NCBI GenBank assembly: GCA_025506515.1
Contig: CM046457.1
Span: forward strand, 45,082,445 to 45,146,444
DNA: 64,000 bases
Reading direction: 5' to 3'
Source: Flaveria trinervia
Lineage: Eukaryota > Streptophyta > Magnoliopsida > Asterales > Asteraceae
Part shown: piece after piece, positions 45,719 through 57,180 of the stretch
How the letters are laid out: each line of letters begins with the position of its first letter
Numbering within the stretch: position 1 is the first letter of the stretch
Program-made: the position numbers and the translations under genes
Notes under the pieces: generated by a model
What the model was told of the DNA's origin: nothing
The model's database searches: none
The model's input: the letters and a program-made list of their open reading frames with translations, nothing else

Positions 45719-48700
45719 CTAGGCCATCCTTCTTAAATGGTTAGGATCACTCAGACTTTCATAGTATCTTCTCATCTCAAAGAGATCAAACAAAGGTAGG
45801 TTGAATAAATCTTCCCATGTGTATACATTCACACCACCTTGATCACTAATCACATGCCATCTTTCTGGATTAGATGCGAAGGTCTTGGATAGGATGGGTC
45901 TCTCAGAAGCAAGAGGAGCCACTTGAATTGGAGTTGATTAGGTTGCCTCTTCATGCATTTCCTCAGGTTGATCTGACTCACCCTGAGGTATAGAGGTGGA
46001 TGGTTTAGACTTCTTCTACTTCTTTGACTGTGGTCTAGAAGCCATCCTTTTCCTCCTCTTTGATGACTTTAACTGAGAAGATTGGTCTATAGCACCTTGT
46101 TGATCAGTCTTGTCTTGCTAAGTTGGGTGTTCCTCCCTCACAGGTTCAAAAGGAGAGGGAGTTTGACCCTGTTGTGGATCAGAAGGTGAAGCTTGTTAAG
46201 GCTCAGCAGGAGGTTCAGGTTGTGTTATCTCAAGTTGTTCAACCTTAACCTCCACTTCAGGAAGAACATCACTTGGAGGGGAATGTAAGTCAAGTAGCTC
46301 TCTTGTTTTGATCTTCTGCTTGATTACCCTGATGTGCTCATCCATTGTGGATAGAGGCATAGGGCCTAGTGTCTTTTCAGAGAATCCATACAGCTTCAAG
46401 AAGCTCATCATCCTTTGTCTGTCAGCAAACTTCTTCATGCTCTTCCGGATGATGGCTCTTGACCTTGCAGCATCTTCCCTCAATTTTCTTTTTGTTTCTT
46501 TTTGTTCTTTGAGTACTTGAAGCTTAAGCTATTTGAGATACTCAAAATCTATGTACTCAATGGACAAGGGAAGAAGTGCAGATGTCTGGTATAGGCCTGT
46601 AGCACTCAGGTAGTTGATCATATTGATCCTATTTGTCTCTTTGTCTACTTGAGGTTCTTGTGGAGCCACAACCTCTTGTGTAGGACTTGCTTGAACTGAG
46701 GAGAGAGTGTGAACATGCTTGTACAATCTCCTTTTTCTCTTCTCCTCTTTGATTTGGAGAACTATCTCCGCATCCTCTGCTTCCTTCTTCTCTCTTAACA
46801 CTTCCATGTTAGCCAGTTCATTAAGCTCCTCTAAGGGGAGAGATATAATCTCATCAATGTCATAGTTCCTAGTTTGCAGGTAAGTCATCCTAACTACCCT
46901 CAACTCATTATCTTGAGTGTTTGGTCTGGGGGCAGCCCTGATTGCAGTTTCTATGAATCCTGCAGACCCAGAGGAACTTTCTCCCCTTAGCTTCCTCTTC
47001 CTCTCTCTCTCTCTCCTCCTCAATCTCTTCAGAAGTCATTTTCCTTTTCCCTTTGTCACTCACAAAACTTTGTGACTCAGGGTGGAGAGAGCTTTGGCCA
47101 TCATTGCTTGGTGTAGCCTCCAAGCTCTTGCAAGAGAGAGGTTGTGATACAACTTCACAAGCAGGTGCTTCACTGAGGGAATGAATTGCTGAAGTTGTTA
47201 TAGGAGTGACAGGGCTGTCATGCTCTACCACTGGGCCTTTAGTCAAGGTTCCCCCTTCGAAGCTAATCTTAGGGTCTGCATCAAAATCCAGTTGACCAAT
47301 AGTATTACCTAATTGCCTTTGTCTCCTTCTTCGACTTAACTCTTTAGTAATTATGTCCTGAATCCTTTGTGCCAGCCTGTCAGCTTGTTTAGATTGGCTT
47401 GGTTTGACAAGTTGCATGTTGATTAGGTCAAGACCTTCATAGTAGTTCAAGGTCTAAAAATTGAAGACTTCTTTCTCCCCTTGAACTCTTTGAAGAATAA
47501 GGGCTCTTCTGTTTGCATCATACATCCATGCTATGATGTAGTTGGAAGTTTCTTAAGGTGGAGATGACACTGCCCTTGGTATACCTTCCTCAAAAAGATT
47601 CTGAATGAAGGAGTCTATAGAGTCCACATCAATGTGAACTTGAGGAAGTTGCTGAGTATGGACAGTTGCAAGTGAACATGCTGAGTCCTCAATGTCCATG
47701 CTCTATGAAGAACTCCTAGGTTCTACGTCTGTGATGACTTTCTCCCCCTTTTTGGTAGAATCACCCACTTGCATAGGTGAGCTAGAGGTTAGATCAATCA
47801 CATTCACAGGTTCTTGTGTTTCTGGTTGAGCTCTTTTTAAAGGTCTCCTAGCTAGTTTTTCCTTAAGATAAGATATCTCAAGTTGCTGATCATTGACCCT
47901 ATTCTACAGGGTAGTCACCTGAGATTCAAGATGAATAACCTTGGAGACTAGGTAGGTGCATGTTTTTGATAGTTTTGAACCATTAGCCTTAGATTCCCTT
48001 CATCTTCATCAAAAGACTCTTGGGGGATGAGAGAATTGGACCAAAGTCTTCTTCTCTTACAACCAGCGTGAAGTTCTTGGCTATTGGTTTTCCTCTGCTT
48101 AGTGTCAACTTCAGTTGAAGTGTCAATGTGCTGAGTTGCCATGGTTGAGGTTTGAATGATGTAATAAGTTACTGAAGTGAGAGCCTCTTCCATATGGATT
48201 TTCTGAATAGGTTTAGAAGTATCCATCTTAGTAATAGGTGACTGTTGTGGGCTAGACATAGGTGACTCAGGAGCACTCATCTCTTTTTGAGTAGGGGAGG
48301 ATTAGAGGGACTCATGGTACTCAATAAAACCTAAATCCTCATCAGTATAGAAGTCAAGGTTAGGAATTGGGTGGTTTAAGTCTAGAGGTTGGGGATGGTA
48401 ACTGTCCCCTGAAGGTTGTTCACCTTAGTGTTGAGACTTAGAGTGAAGGCTTAAGGCAGTTAGGCTTGTGAGCTCATTAGGCTGAGCATGAGAAACCTCA
48501 ACACTGACCCTTAAAGAGATGGGAGTGGTTTGCTCCTCAGGAGAAGTGAGAGCTCTAGTATCCACTTCCTCTAGTATGGGTGAGTGTATAGGGGCCTACA
48601 CAGACTCAATAGCTTGAGCAGGGGTTTGTTTGGATTTTCTTTTGTAAGTTGGGTGATTTGAGGCCTTTTTGGTGGTTGGTAGGTAGAAGGTGTGCTTTAA

Positions 48701-49513
48701 CACTAGCTTGTGTTGCTAGGTTGTCACCTTGAGCAATGAGCTCTAACATTTTGGGGACAAGGGCTGTTTCTACCCCTAAGTATCCTACGGTTGGCTTCTT
48801 CAAGATTTTAAAGATGTTGGGCTTCATGTGTCCCAATTTAAGAATATTACCTGCTTTCCTCAACTGTGATCCTAGTTCATAGTTAAGAATGTATTGAACA
48901 TATCTAGGAAACATGTAATACTCTAAGGAGTCCAAGTTAGCAAGTAAATTTGTATAAACAAATTGAGAGTACCTGAACTTGACCCCCTAAACCATTCCAT
49001 GAACTATGAAGGAGAGATCCTCAGGAATCTGGTCCCATGCTCCATGCTTGTTGGACAAGCTGTGGATAACCACATGAAGCAGGTATTTCCACTAGGATGA
49101 GACCTTCCCTTTCCTAAAGATCTTTATAGAGAAATCTCCCTCATAGCCCATCTACTCAAAGGAATGATTGACAACCTTCTTTGGGAAGAAAAACTCACCT
49201 TCATCATCATCCAGCTGAAGATGATCGTTGATGATGGCCGGAGTGATAAAGATTGTCCTCCCTTGTACTGTGACAAACAGTGCCTTCTTCCCATCCACAT
49301 TGATGTCTGGCTGGTGTTCCAAAATTCAAGCAAGTGATCCTCATAAAGAGTAGGATCAATGGTAAGGGAGGTGAAGTAGTTTGACAGAGCTAGAAAACGG
49401 CAAACCTCTGAGAAACTATCATCTTTCTTAGAGTTTAACAGAGCAACCTGATTGTGTTTCTTGAGAAATTGCATGGAGAAATCAAGGCTGTTTCTGAGAT
49501 TTATATTGGCCAT
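45719..49513 (-). pseudogene. Copia-A post-pol additional ORF
   Basis: The ATG at 49513 starts 'MANINLRNSLDFSMQFLKKHN'. Order of readable parts: 'SEVCRFLALSNYFTSLTIDP' and 'DHLLEFW' (49300-49450); 'LEYYMFPRYVQYILNYELG' (48606-48935); a Ser/Pro-rich linker (47948-48280); 'LDLINMQLVKPSQSKQADRL' (46908-47450); a basic coiled coil with 'INYLSATGLYQTSALLPLSIE' (46529-47023); and 'RQRMMSFLKLYGFSEKTLG' (46196-46483). The C-terminal 'WHVISDQGGVNVYTWEDLFN' (45719-45922) follows. The N-terminal half recalls the longin-like ORFs of Asteraceae copia elements. That link is from memory. Broken by frameshifts and stops. Partner of 16231-17723 plus 42408-44626. Confidence 0.7.
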
Positions 49514-50245
49514 TTTGAGAAGCTTAAGTTGAAGGAAGATGAAGAACAAAGGCGGTTTAGGAGAATTTAGGTCAAATAAATAGTGCAAATGAAGAAGATA
49601 GTGAAAGAAGGGGGGGGGGGGGAACCGTTCGGTTTATATGTGAAAAGGATCTGAGATAAAGTTAATGAAAGTGGGTAAGCTTTGAAATCCGGAAGTCGGT
49701 CCCACCTCTGAAAAAGTAGTTTTCTTTTGCCCAAAAAGTAGTTTTCTTGGAAGTCAAGAAATCTTCTGATGGTTATTTTGCTTCGGAAGTTCTTGAATGA
49801 AAGCTTCCAAAGGAAAATTGACTTCGGAAGATATTTCAAAGATTTTTGAGAATTTTGCTTGGAAGAGATTTAAACTCAGAGTATTTTTTCTATAAAGAAT
49901 AAAAACTTCCAAAAGAAAATTGGTTTCGGAAGAAAATTTGTTCTTATATAACATACAAGTATTTAAGTTAATTTTAAGCTTCAGAAGATATTTCAAAAAA
50001 TTTCTTCTGAAGGTAAAACTACTTAAGTAGACATCTGTTTGCTAAGACATAAGTTTCTTCCGAAGGTAATTTTAAATCTTCTGAAGGATAAAGAGATCAA
50101 AATTTTCAAAAATCTAAGGAATGTCTTTTAAAAATATTTTACTTCCAAAGAGAACAAGAGCTTATGAAGGTGATAAAATAAACAACATAGGACACACAGG
50201 TTTTAGAAATAATATGATTATGTTTTAAGAAAAGCTACTCAAAGT
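49514..50245 (-). other. Copia-A spacer between RNase H and the post-pol ORF
   Basis: Non-coding, with CTTC-N-GAAG motifs at 49745-50170 (for example 'cttcggaag', 'cttctgaagg', 'cttccgaagg'). A 13-base G run lies at 49610-49622, about 100 bp before the ORF start. It is equivalent to 15526-16230 of copia-B. Confidence 0.7.
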
Positions 50246-50985
50246 TAATCATTCCAATAGCTTATACAATATATTGGAATCTTTGTTCATCAAAAGTTTT
50301 AGTGAACAGATCAGCATATTATTCATTTGTGTTAACTTTGACTAGTTTGATGAATCCCTTTTCAAAGTTATCTCTAATCACATGGTACCTAATATTAATG
50401 TGCTTTGTCCTTAAGTGTTGCATAGGATTTTCTATGATTGAGATAGCATTGTTGTTGTCTATGTGGATGGGAATCTCTTTGAAGTTGAATCCATAGTGCA
50501 GCATCTGAATTTTAATCCAAAGGACTTGAGCACAATAGCTTGCAACAACAATGTATTCAGCCTTAGTAGTTGATGCAGACACATAGGATTGTTTCTTACA
50601 TTGCCAAGAGACTATCCTTCCACCAAGAAATTGACATCCCCCTGATGTAGACTTTGCAGTCATGTTGCAGCCACCATAGTCACTATCTGTATAGGCATAC
50701 ATGTTGAAGTCAGAGTTCTTTGGATACCAAAGGCCAAGTGAGCACCTTTGAGATATCTTAGAATTCTTTTAACAGTGATTAGGTTTGACATCTTGGGATT
50801 GGCTTGATATCTTGCACAAGTACATGTAGCAAACATGATATCAGGCCTACTAGCTGTGAGGTACATAAGAGACCCAATCATTGTTGTGAAGAGATGCTCA
50901 TCAACACACTCCCCCTCAAGAGCAAGTCTAAGGGAGTGATTTTTGTCTATGGGTGTCTTAGCAACCTTACAATTAGTCATTTTTA
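50246..50985 (-). pseudogene. Copia-A RNase H
   Basis: 'FTTMIGSLMYLTASRPDIMF', 'RYQANPKMSNLITVKRILRY', 'YTDSDYGGCNMTAKSTSGG', 'KAEYIVVASYCAQVLW', 'HIDNNNAISIIENPMQHLRT' and 'KVNTNEQYADLFTK' are the standard copia RNase H blocks. All three acidic residues are present. A frameshift lies near 50700 and a stop at 50316-50318 ('NTNE*'). Confidence 0.88.
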
Positions 50986-51870
50986 ATCTTTTAAGTATGT
51001 CTTGAACATACTTTGACTAACTTATGAAGATGCCATTGTCAACTTGCGTCACTTGAATTCCTAGAAAGAAATTGAGTTCTCCTATGGTACTCATTTCAAA
51101 CCTGTCATTAGCTTTTCAAAGTCTTTGCAAAGCTTTAAATTAGTTGACCCAAAGATGATGTCATCCTTATATACTTGAACTAGCATAATTTCATTTCTTG
51201 TTCCTTTGATGAAGAGAGTTCCATCAATAGTACCCCTCTTGTAGCCATGCTGACAAAGATACTATGATAAAGTCTCATACCACTTCCTTGGTGCTTGGTG
51301 CAGCCCATAAAGAGCCTTATCAAGCTTGCAGACATAATCAGGATGATTAGGAACTGCAAACCCATGTGGTTGTTTGACATACACCTCTTCATCAATCACC
51401 CCATATAGAAAAGCACACTTGACATCAAGTTGGTAAACCTTCAAGTTCTTGGATGCAGCACAAGCTAGGAATATCCAGACAGCTTCAAGTCTTGCTACAA
51501 GAGCAAAGACATCTGTGTAGTCAATTCCTTCTTCTTGAATATACCCTTCAACATCCAGTCTAGCCTTGTTCTTGATAACAAGTCCTTTATCATCCTTCTT
51601 ATTTCTGAACACCTATTTGGTTCCTATAGTGGTCTTCCCATGTGAAAGAGGACATAAGTTCCAAACCTTCTGCCTTTTGAATTGAAGTAGTTCCTCTTGC
51701 ATAGCTTCAACCCAACTTCCATCCTTTAGAGCCTCATCAATTTTCTTTGGCTTTATATGGAACAAGAAACAATAGTGCAAACAAATATTTGCATCATGGG
51801 TTTGTCATCTTGTTCTTACCCTATATCAATATCTTCAATGATGTTTATGGAAGGGTGAGACTTGTGGATC
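50986..51870 (-). pseudogene. Copia-A reverse transcriptase
   Basis: 'KARLDVEGYIQEEGIDYTDVF', 'KNLKVYQLDVKCAFLYG' and 'CKLDKALYGLHQAPRKWYE' lie at 51262-51612. The catalytic box is 'VQVYKDDIIFGS' (about 51145-51180), with Lys in place of the usual Val of YVDD while both Asp remain. Stops at 51262 and after 'LMTGLK' break it. Reverse transcriptase copies element RNA into cDNA. Confidence 0.87.
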
Positions 51871-51875
51871 CTTAG

Positions 51876-52642
51876 CTAAGGGATCATATCAAGTTGCTTA
51901 GACAGATCTAAATTACAGAAATTCAAATCTAGCAATGAGGATTCACCCTCCACATCAGCACACTTATTAAGATTAACTTGATCCAATGAGTGTGTGACAT
52001 CATTGATTTTGTCATCAATGGAGTGGTTATCAGCATTAAAAAATTCTTGATCACTGTCACCACCACCATGCTCTTCAGCATTTGAAGCTACTTCTTTTGA
52101 GATGTGTGCCTCTAAGCTGGAATTTGAAGGCAATCTAGAAGCATCAGTAGGATTTGTCATTGATGTGCTGGTAGAAGCTTCATTTACAGGATTTGTTACC
52201 ACTGGAACAGAAGATGTGTAACTTGAAGGTCTTCTTAGCTCAAATCTTGGATCAGGATCACCTGTAGGTAATATATCTTTAGACCCTGAAACATGCTCAC
52301 AAGATTTGTTAAAACAGTTGGTAACTAAATCAAGATCAAATAGCCAATCAGGACCAAAACCTTTCACACTAGGAGTGTGCTCTTTGAAAGTCACATTGGC
52401 TGACTCTTCAACTATTCTAGTTTCGAGACTATATACTCTATAAGCCTTAGCTTGGGAGAGTATCCAATAAAATGTCCATCATCTGATTTCTTAGCAAACT
52501 TTGCAATTTGATCTTTGGTATTCAAGATGGTGCAAGGACATCCAAATGACCTGAGAAAACCAATGAAAGGTTTCCACTTGTGCCAAAGTTCATAAGGAGT
52601 CTTACCATGAGTCTTAACCACTAAAACTCTATTTTGCACATA
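51876..52642 (-). pseudogene. Copia-A integrase C-terminal part and linker
   Basis: 'VQNRVLVVKTHGKTPYELWHK', 'FLRSFGCPCTILNTKDQIAKF' and 'GHFIGYS' (52412-52642) are the conserved end of copia integrase. A Ser/Asn/Asp-rich linker (51876-52394) leads to RT. Gypsy-2 separates this part from the catalytic core at 61566-61981. Confidence 0.87.
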
Positions 52643-52647
52643 GCAGG
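52643..52647. repeat. Target-site duplication GCAGG (left) of gypsy-2
   Basis: GCAGG here and GTAGG at 61566-61570, one C/T difference. Confidence 0.8.
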
Positions 52648-53159
52648 TGTAAGGCCCCGTTCTCGGGACCCTTACAGCTGGCCAATCATCGCACATAAAA
52701 CATATAATTACATTAACTTGAAATAAATATTGCAGTGGAAACATTAAAAAAACAACATTTTCATTAAAAATGCTTTTGCAAAATAATACAACATTCGTTA
52801 CTCAATATCATTTGTTCACATTTCAATGCAAAAACATTAAACAAAAGAATATCATCCAAAAGAGCCAAATACCCACCCCATGCCATCCTCAGCAACTTTA
52901 CCTGGCAACTAGAAAATGCATAAAAAGTCAGCGTTGTTGAGTGAGTTCTAGTTTTAAAATAAAACATACTTTACTTTTCTTTAAAACCGTTCATCACTTT
53001 CTTTCAAATCATACTATACTGTTGTATATGATCACACATCGTACGTATATACACATAGATAATTTCATTATTATCTTCTTTTACTGTTCACGACATTCTT
53101 CATTTAACTCTTTCTTTCTTTACCACATTCTTTATCACTATCTGGATCAGTGTCATCAG

Positions 53160-53570
53160 CTATGCGCCAAACAATGGGGTACTAGGCCGAAGATGATAAT
53201 TGACTTCCATACCGCACATTGCCTGGCACCGGCACTAGGGTAAGTGACAAAGATCCCATCTGTATACTACACCTCCAACATTATGCATAACTCGGGTACT
53301 GGGTTGAAGATCATAAATGACTTCCACACCACACATAGCCTGGCACCAGCACCGAGGTGAGTAATCACTATAAATCCAACTGTATACTACACCTCCAACA
53401 TTATGCATAAATTAGATACTGTGCCGAAGATCATAAATGACTTCCACACCACACATAGCTTGGCACCAGCACCTAGGTGAGTAATCATTATAAACCCAAC
53501 TGTATACTACACCTCCAACATTATGCATAACTCAGGTACTGGGCGGAAGATCACTATAAACCATGTACAA
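53160..53570. repeat. Tandem units of exactly 120 bp in gypsy-2 3' LTR
   Basis: 'tgtatactacacctccaaca' starts at 53262, 53382 and 53502, always 120 bp apart. A partial unit precedes the first. The 5' LTR has the equivalent array at 59340-59800. Confidence 0.9.
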
Positions 53571-54059
53571 AATCGTTGGTCAATCACAAAGACATGACCC
53601 CTGCATGTATCCTTAAAGGTTAGCTAAACCATACGTAGTTGAGTTTACGACATTTTAGAGTCGTGCACCTCCGTACCATATTGCTTGCAAGCCCCACTCT
53701 CTGTATACTTTCCTTTTTTGATTAATGCATGCATTTATTCATTACGTTCCTCTTTTCATTATCTTCTACTTTACGTTACATAATACTTATCATTTCATTC
53801 ATTAACATTCAACGTAAAGCCACGAGAAAATAAACATAAATAATAAGGAACATCAACATAAACATACGACATCACCATACAGGGCATCATCATACCTACA
53901 TAACATACATCATACCATCATGCATAACATCACCATCATACCTCATTCATGCCTATCACATCATCTATGACCTCAAAAAGTCAACTTACATAGTCCCCAG
54001 GAACCTCCCAAGTCAAGGCCTACTTAACACTTTTTCCCCAAAAAGTCAGAAAAGATTCT

Positions 54060-54610
54060 AAATCTTCATCCGCATTTCTTTTTGTTTATCCGAATTTCTT
54101 TTGTTCATCCGCATTTCTTTTTGTTCATCCGCATTTCTTTTGCTCATCCGCATTTCCTTTACTCATCCGTATTTCCTTTACTCATCCGCATTTCCTTTAC
54201 TCATCCGCATTGACTCTTACTCATTCGCATTGACTTTTACTCATCCACATATTCTTTTACTCATCTGCATTTTCTTTTTACTCATCCGCATTTCCTTTTT
54301 ACTCGTCCGCATTTCCTTTTACTTATCCGCATTGACTCTTACTCATCCGTATTGACTTCTACTCATCCGTATTGACTTTTACTCATCCGCATTGACTTTT
54401 ACTCATCTGCATTTCCTTTTTACTCGTCCGCATTTCCTTTTTAATCATCTGCATTTCCTTTACTCATCTGCATTGACTCTTACTCATCTGCATTGACTTT
54501 TACTCATTTGCATTAACTCTTACTCATACACATTGACTTTTACTCATCCGCATTTCCTTACTCATCCGCATTTCCTTACTCATCTGTATTTCCTTACTCA
54601 TCCGCATTTG
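54060..54610. repeat. Expanded 19-21 bp minisatellite in gypsy-2 3' LTR
   Basis: About 27 copies of two alternating variants, TCATCCGCATTTCCTTTTAC and TCATCCGCATTGACTTTTAC. Gypsy-1 has about 14-15 copies, mostly of the first variant. Confidence 0.9.
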
Positions 54611-55344
54611 GAACACTTAGGCAAATTCTAAAATTTAGGCGCATGAGCCCTATTTGGGTGCATTAGCAGCCCCATTCACATGTGAACATCATATTTAGTC
54701 CCCATACACCATTTATCATATTCTAAGCTTAAATCTTACATTCTAAGCCATAGAAACACAACCATAACATCATCAACATGAACATAGACCAAAATCAAAC
54801 CCCACCCACAACATACACACATACATACATACATACATACATACTGGTATGAAACCCAACTTTTATAAAAGTTCATACATGTATTTCCAGCCCCAAAATC
54901 AGTTAAATCATGTAAAAGAGGGGTTCTAGAACTCACCTTTGCAGCTCTTTAGGTAAGACTTCTTCAAACTTGTTTGCAAATTGAGCTCTAACACCTAAAA
55001 CCCACCAAACACACACAACCGAACACACACACAACAGAAGCACACAACCGAGGATAAAACCGGTTACGAACATCTTAAACACATGAATTCTTAACTTGAG
55101 TTCGACTTTTGCACAGGTTCTTCAAAATAACCGAGAGTTTTAGCTCTCTTTCTTTCTCTCTCTCAACAATCCAAAGGATATAAGGTGTGTAGGAGGTGAT
55201 GGGTGGCCATCACCTTTTACACCCACTTTTTCAAACATTTTGTCCTTTTGGACACTTTTTACCCTTCAACTTGGGTAAAATATATTTTCTTTCTTTTTCT
55301 TCACTTTATTCTTCTTTGTCTTTTATAAATCACTGGGTGTTACA

Positions 55345-55730
55345 AGTCCATCACCTAATTCGTCCCCGAAGCCTGTTTTTCCTGAAACAATTGTGGGTGA
55401 TGCTACTTCATCTCCTCCTCAGTCTCCCACGCAGACTCAGATCCCTTTTTGTGCTTCCACTATACGCGCACAAGAGGAACCACTTTATTCCTTAACCTAT
55501 TCTCCTTGCGGTCGTTGATTGCCACTGGTTGCTCCACGTAATTGAGTCGTTCATCTACCTCGATATCTTCTAGTGGGACAATCATATCCTTGTTTGTTAA
55601 ACGCTTTCTATGACGAGATACATGAAATGTTGGATGAATTCCACTTAACTCATCTCATAGCTCAATCTATAAGCCACCTCTTCTACTCTAGCAATGATTC
55701 GGAAAGGCCCTATGTATCTTGGCTGAATAT
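55345..55730 (-). pseudogene. Gypsy-2 integrase C-terminal tail only
   Basis: Only the end of integrase remains. It includes a 'WKHKKGSES.WETEEEM' stretch (about 55400-55460) of the kind that closes chromovirus integrases in a chromodomain-like tail. The sequence jumps at about 55722 from the integrase C-terminal region ('ccctatgtatcttgg') straight into RNase H ('ctgaatatggtgcac'). About 1.28 kb present in gypsy-1 (20499-21781) is lost, including the catalytic core. Confidence 0.75.
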
Positions 55731-56560
55731 GGTGCACTTCATCTCGTATAGATAGTGCCTCCATATCTTTAACGCAAAGACCACGACTGCTAGCTCCAAG
55801 TTGGGAGTGGGATAATTGACCTCATGAACTTTCAAAAGTTGAGATGCATAGGCTATAACCTTTCCTCTCTGCATCAACACACATCCCATCCCCGAGTAGG
55901 AAGCATCGGAATAAACCACCAAATCTTCGCTTCCACCTTTGCCTGGTCCACCATAATCCCACCTGGATTCTCTAGATGACCCAAAAACTGAACTTGCGCA
56001 ACCAGAATGCGCACTTGGAGAGTTTAGCACACAACCTCTCCCTTCTCAACGTCTCCAACACCTCTCGAATGTGACCGGCATGCTCATCCTCACTCTTGGA
56101 ATAAATCAAGTTATCATCGGTAAACGAAATCGATGATTTATCCAACATCAGCTGACACACTCGATTCATCAGGTCCATAAAAGCAGCTGGCGCGTTGGTC
56201 AAACCAAAAGACATAACAAGAAACTCATAGTGACCATAACGCATGCGAAAAGCTGTTTTAGGAATATCTTGCTCCATCACCTTCAACTGGTGGTAGCCCG
56301 ATCGAAGATCTATCCTTGAAAACCAACTGGCTCCTTGAAACTGATCAAACAAATCATCGATTCTTGGTAACGGATATCGGTTCTTTACTGTCAACTTATT
56401 CAGCTCACGGTAGTCAATACACATCCTTATGTTATGGTCTTTCTTCTTCACAATTAAGACCGGAGCACCCGAGGAGAGATACTCGGTCTAATGGAACCCT
56501 TATCTAAGAGCTCTTATAATTGCTCCATCAACTCTTTCATCTCAGTCAGAGCCAATCGAT
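55731..56560 (-). pseudogene. Gypsy-2 reverse transcriptase and RNase H fragment
   Basis: 'IRMCIDYRELNKLTVKNRYPL', 'GASWFSRIDLRSGYHQLKV', 'KTAFRMRYGHYEFLVMSFGL' and the catalytic 'SFTDDNLIYSK' (both Asp kept) are well preserved (55972-56451). A second deletion near 55935 joins RNase H to the RT thumb ('cttcgcttcca/cctttgcc'). It removes about 225 bp relative to gypsy-1 (about 22000-22223). 'DLELAVVVFALKIWRHYLYE' is the RNase H start. Confidence 0.85.
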
Positions 56561-57180
56561 ACGGTGCCTTGGCAACAGGTTGGGCACCTGGTATTAGATC
56601 AATCTGAAACTCGATCTCGCGGTCAGGTGGCAGTCCTGGTAAGTCTTCGGGAAATACATTTGGAAAGTCGCACGCAACCGGTACATTGGAAAATTGTGGT
56701 GTTGGCATATCCACATCCTTTATGTAGGCCAAGTAGGCACTACATCCACGCCTCATGCACTTTCCCGCCACCCCCATCGAAATCACCTTCGGAATTGTCA
56801 TGACTCGATCACCATAAACTGTCACCGTACTCCTCTCAGGCGCTGTCAGCATAATCATCTTCTTCCGGCACACCATGTTTGCCTCGTAGTCTGCCAACCA
56901 ATCCATTCGTAGGACTACATCAAAACCACCTAAAGTCATCACGAACTATCTAACAGGAAACTTATGACCTTCTAATTCAATGTCACGGTCTTCTATCATC
57001 TCAGAAATCCAGGTAGAGTTACATATCGTAGTTTCTACGTCAAAGGGCGTATCTATACTCTTATTACTAATAGGAAATTTAGCACAGAAAACAACATAAA
57101 TAAAACTCTTACTAGCACCAGAATCGAATAACACATAAGCAAGAGTTTGGTTACTAGATACGTACCTGACATGACATCAG
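56561..57180 (-). pseudogene. Gypsy-2 aspartic protease and linker
   Basis: The active-site triad is kept: 'MLFDSGASKSFIYVVF' (57085-57134). 'GHKFPVR' and, after a stop (56949-56951), 'MMTLGGFDVVLRMDWL' follow. The linker holds 'GCSAYLAYIKDVDMPTP' and 'PEDLPGLPPDREIEFQIDLIP', the conserved entry to RT. Confidence 0.85.

Larger units (their letters stand above)
52648..55344 (-). mobile_element. Gypsy-2 3' LTR
   Basis: 2697 bp, TGTAACACCC (55344) to GGGGCCTTACA (52648) on the minus strand. Same family as gypsy-1 but about 250 bp longer, mainly because of the expanded minisatellite (54060-54610). Tandem units of 120 bp occupy about 53160-53560. Confidence 0.92.

Noticed and set aside
49610..49622. 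Run of 13 G, possible G-quadruplex or regulatory tract
   Set aside because: A single homopolymer in non-coding spacer, most simply slippage or a sequencing artefact; copia-B lacks it at the equivalent place.
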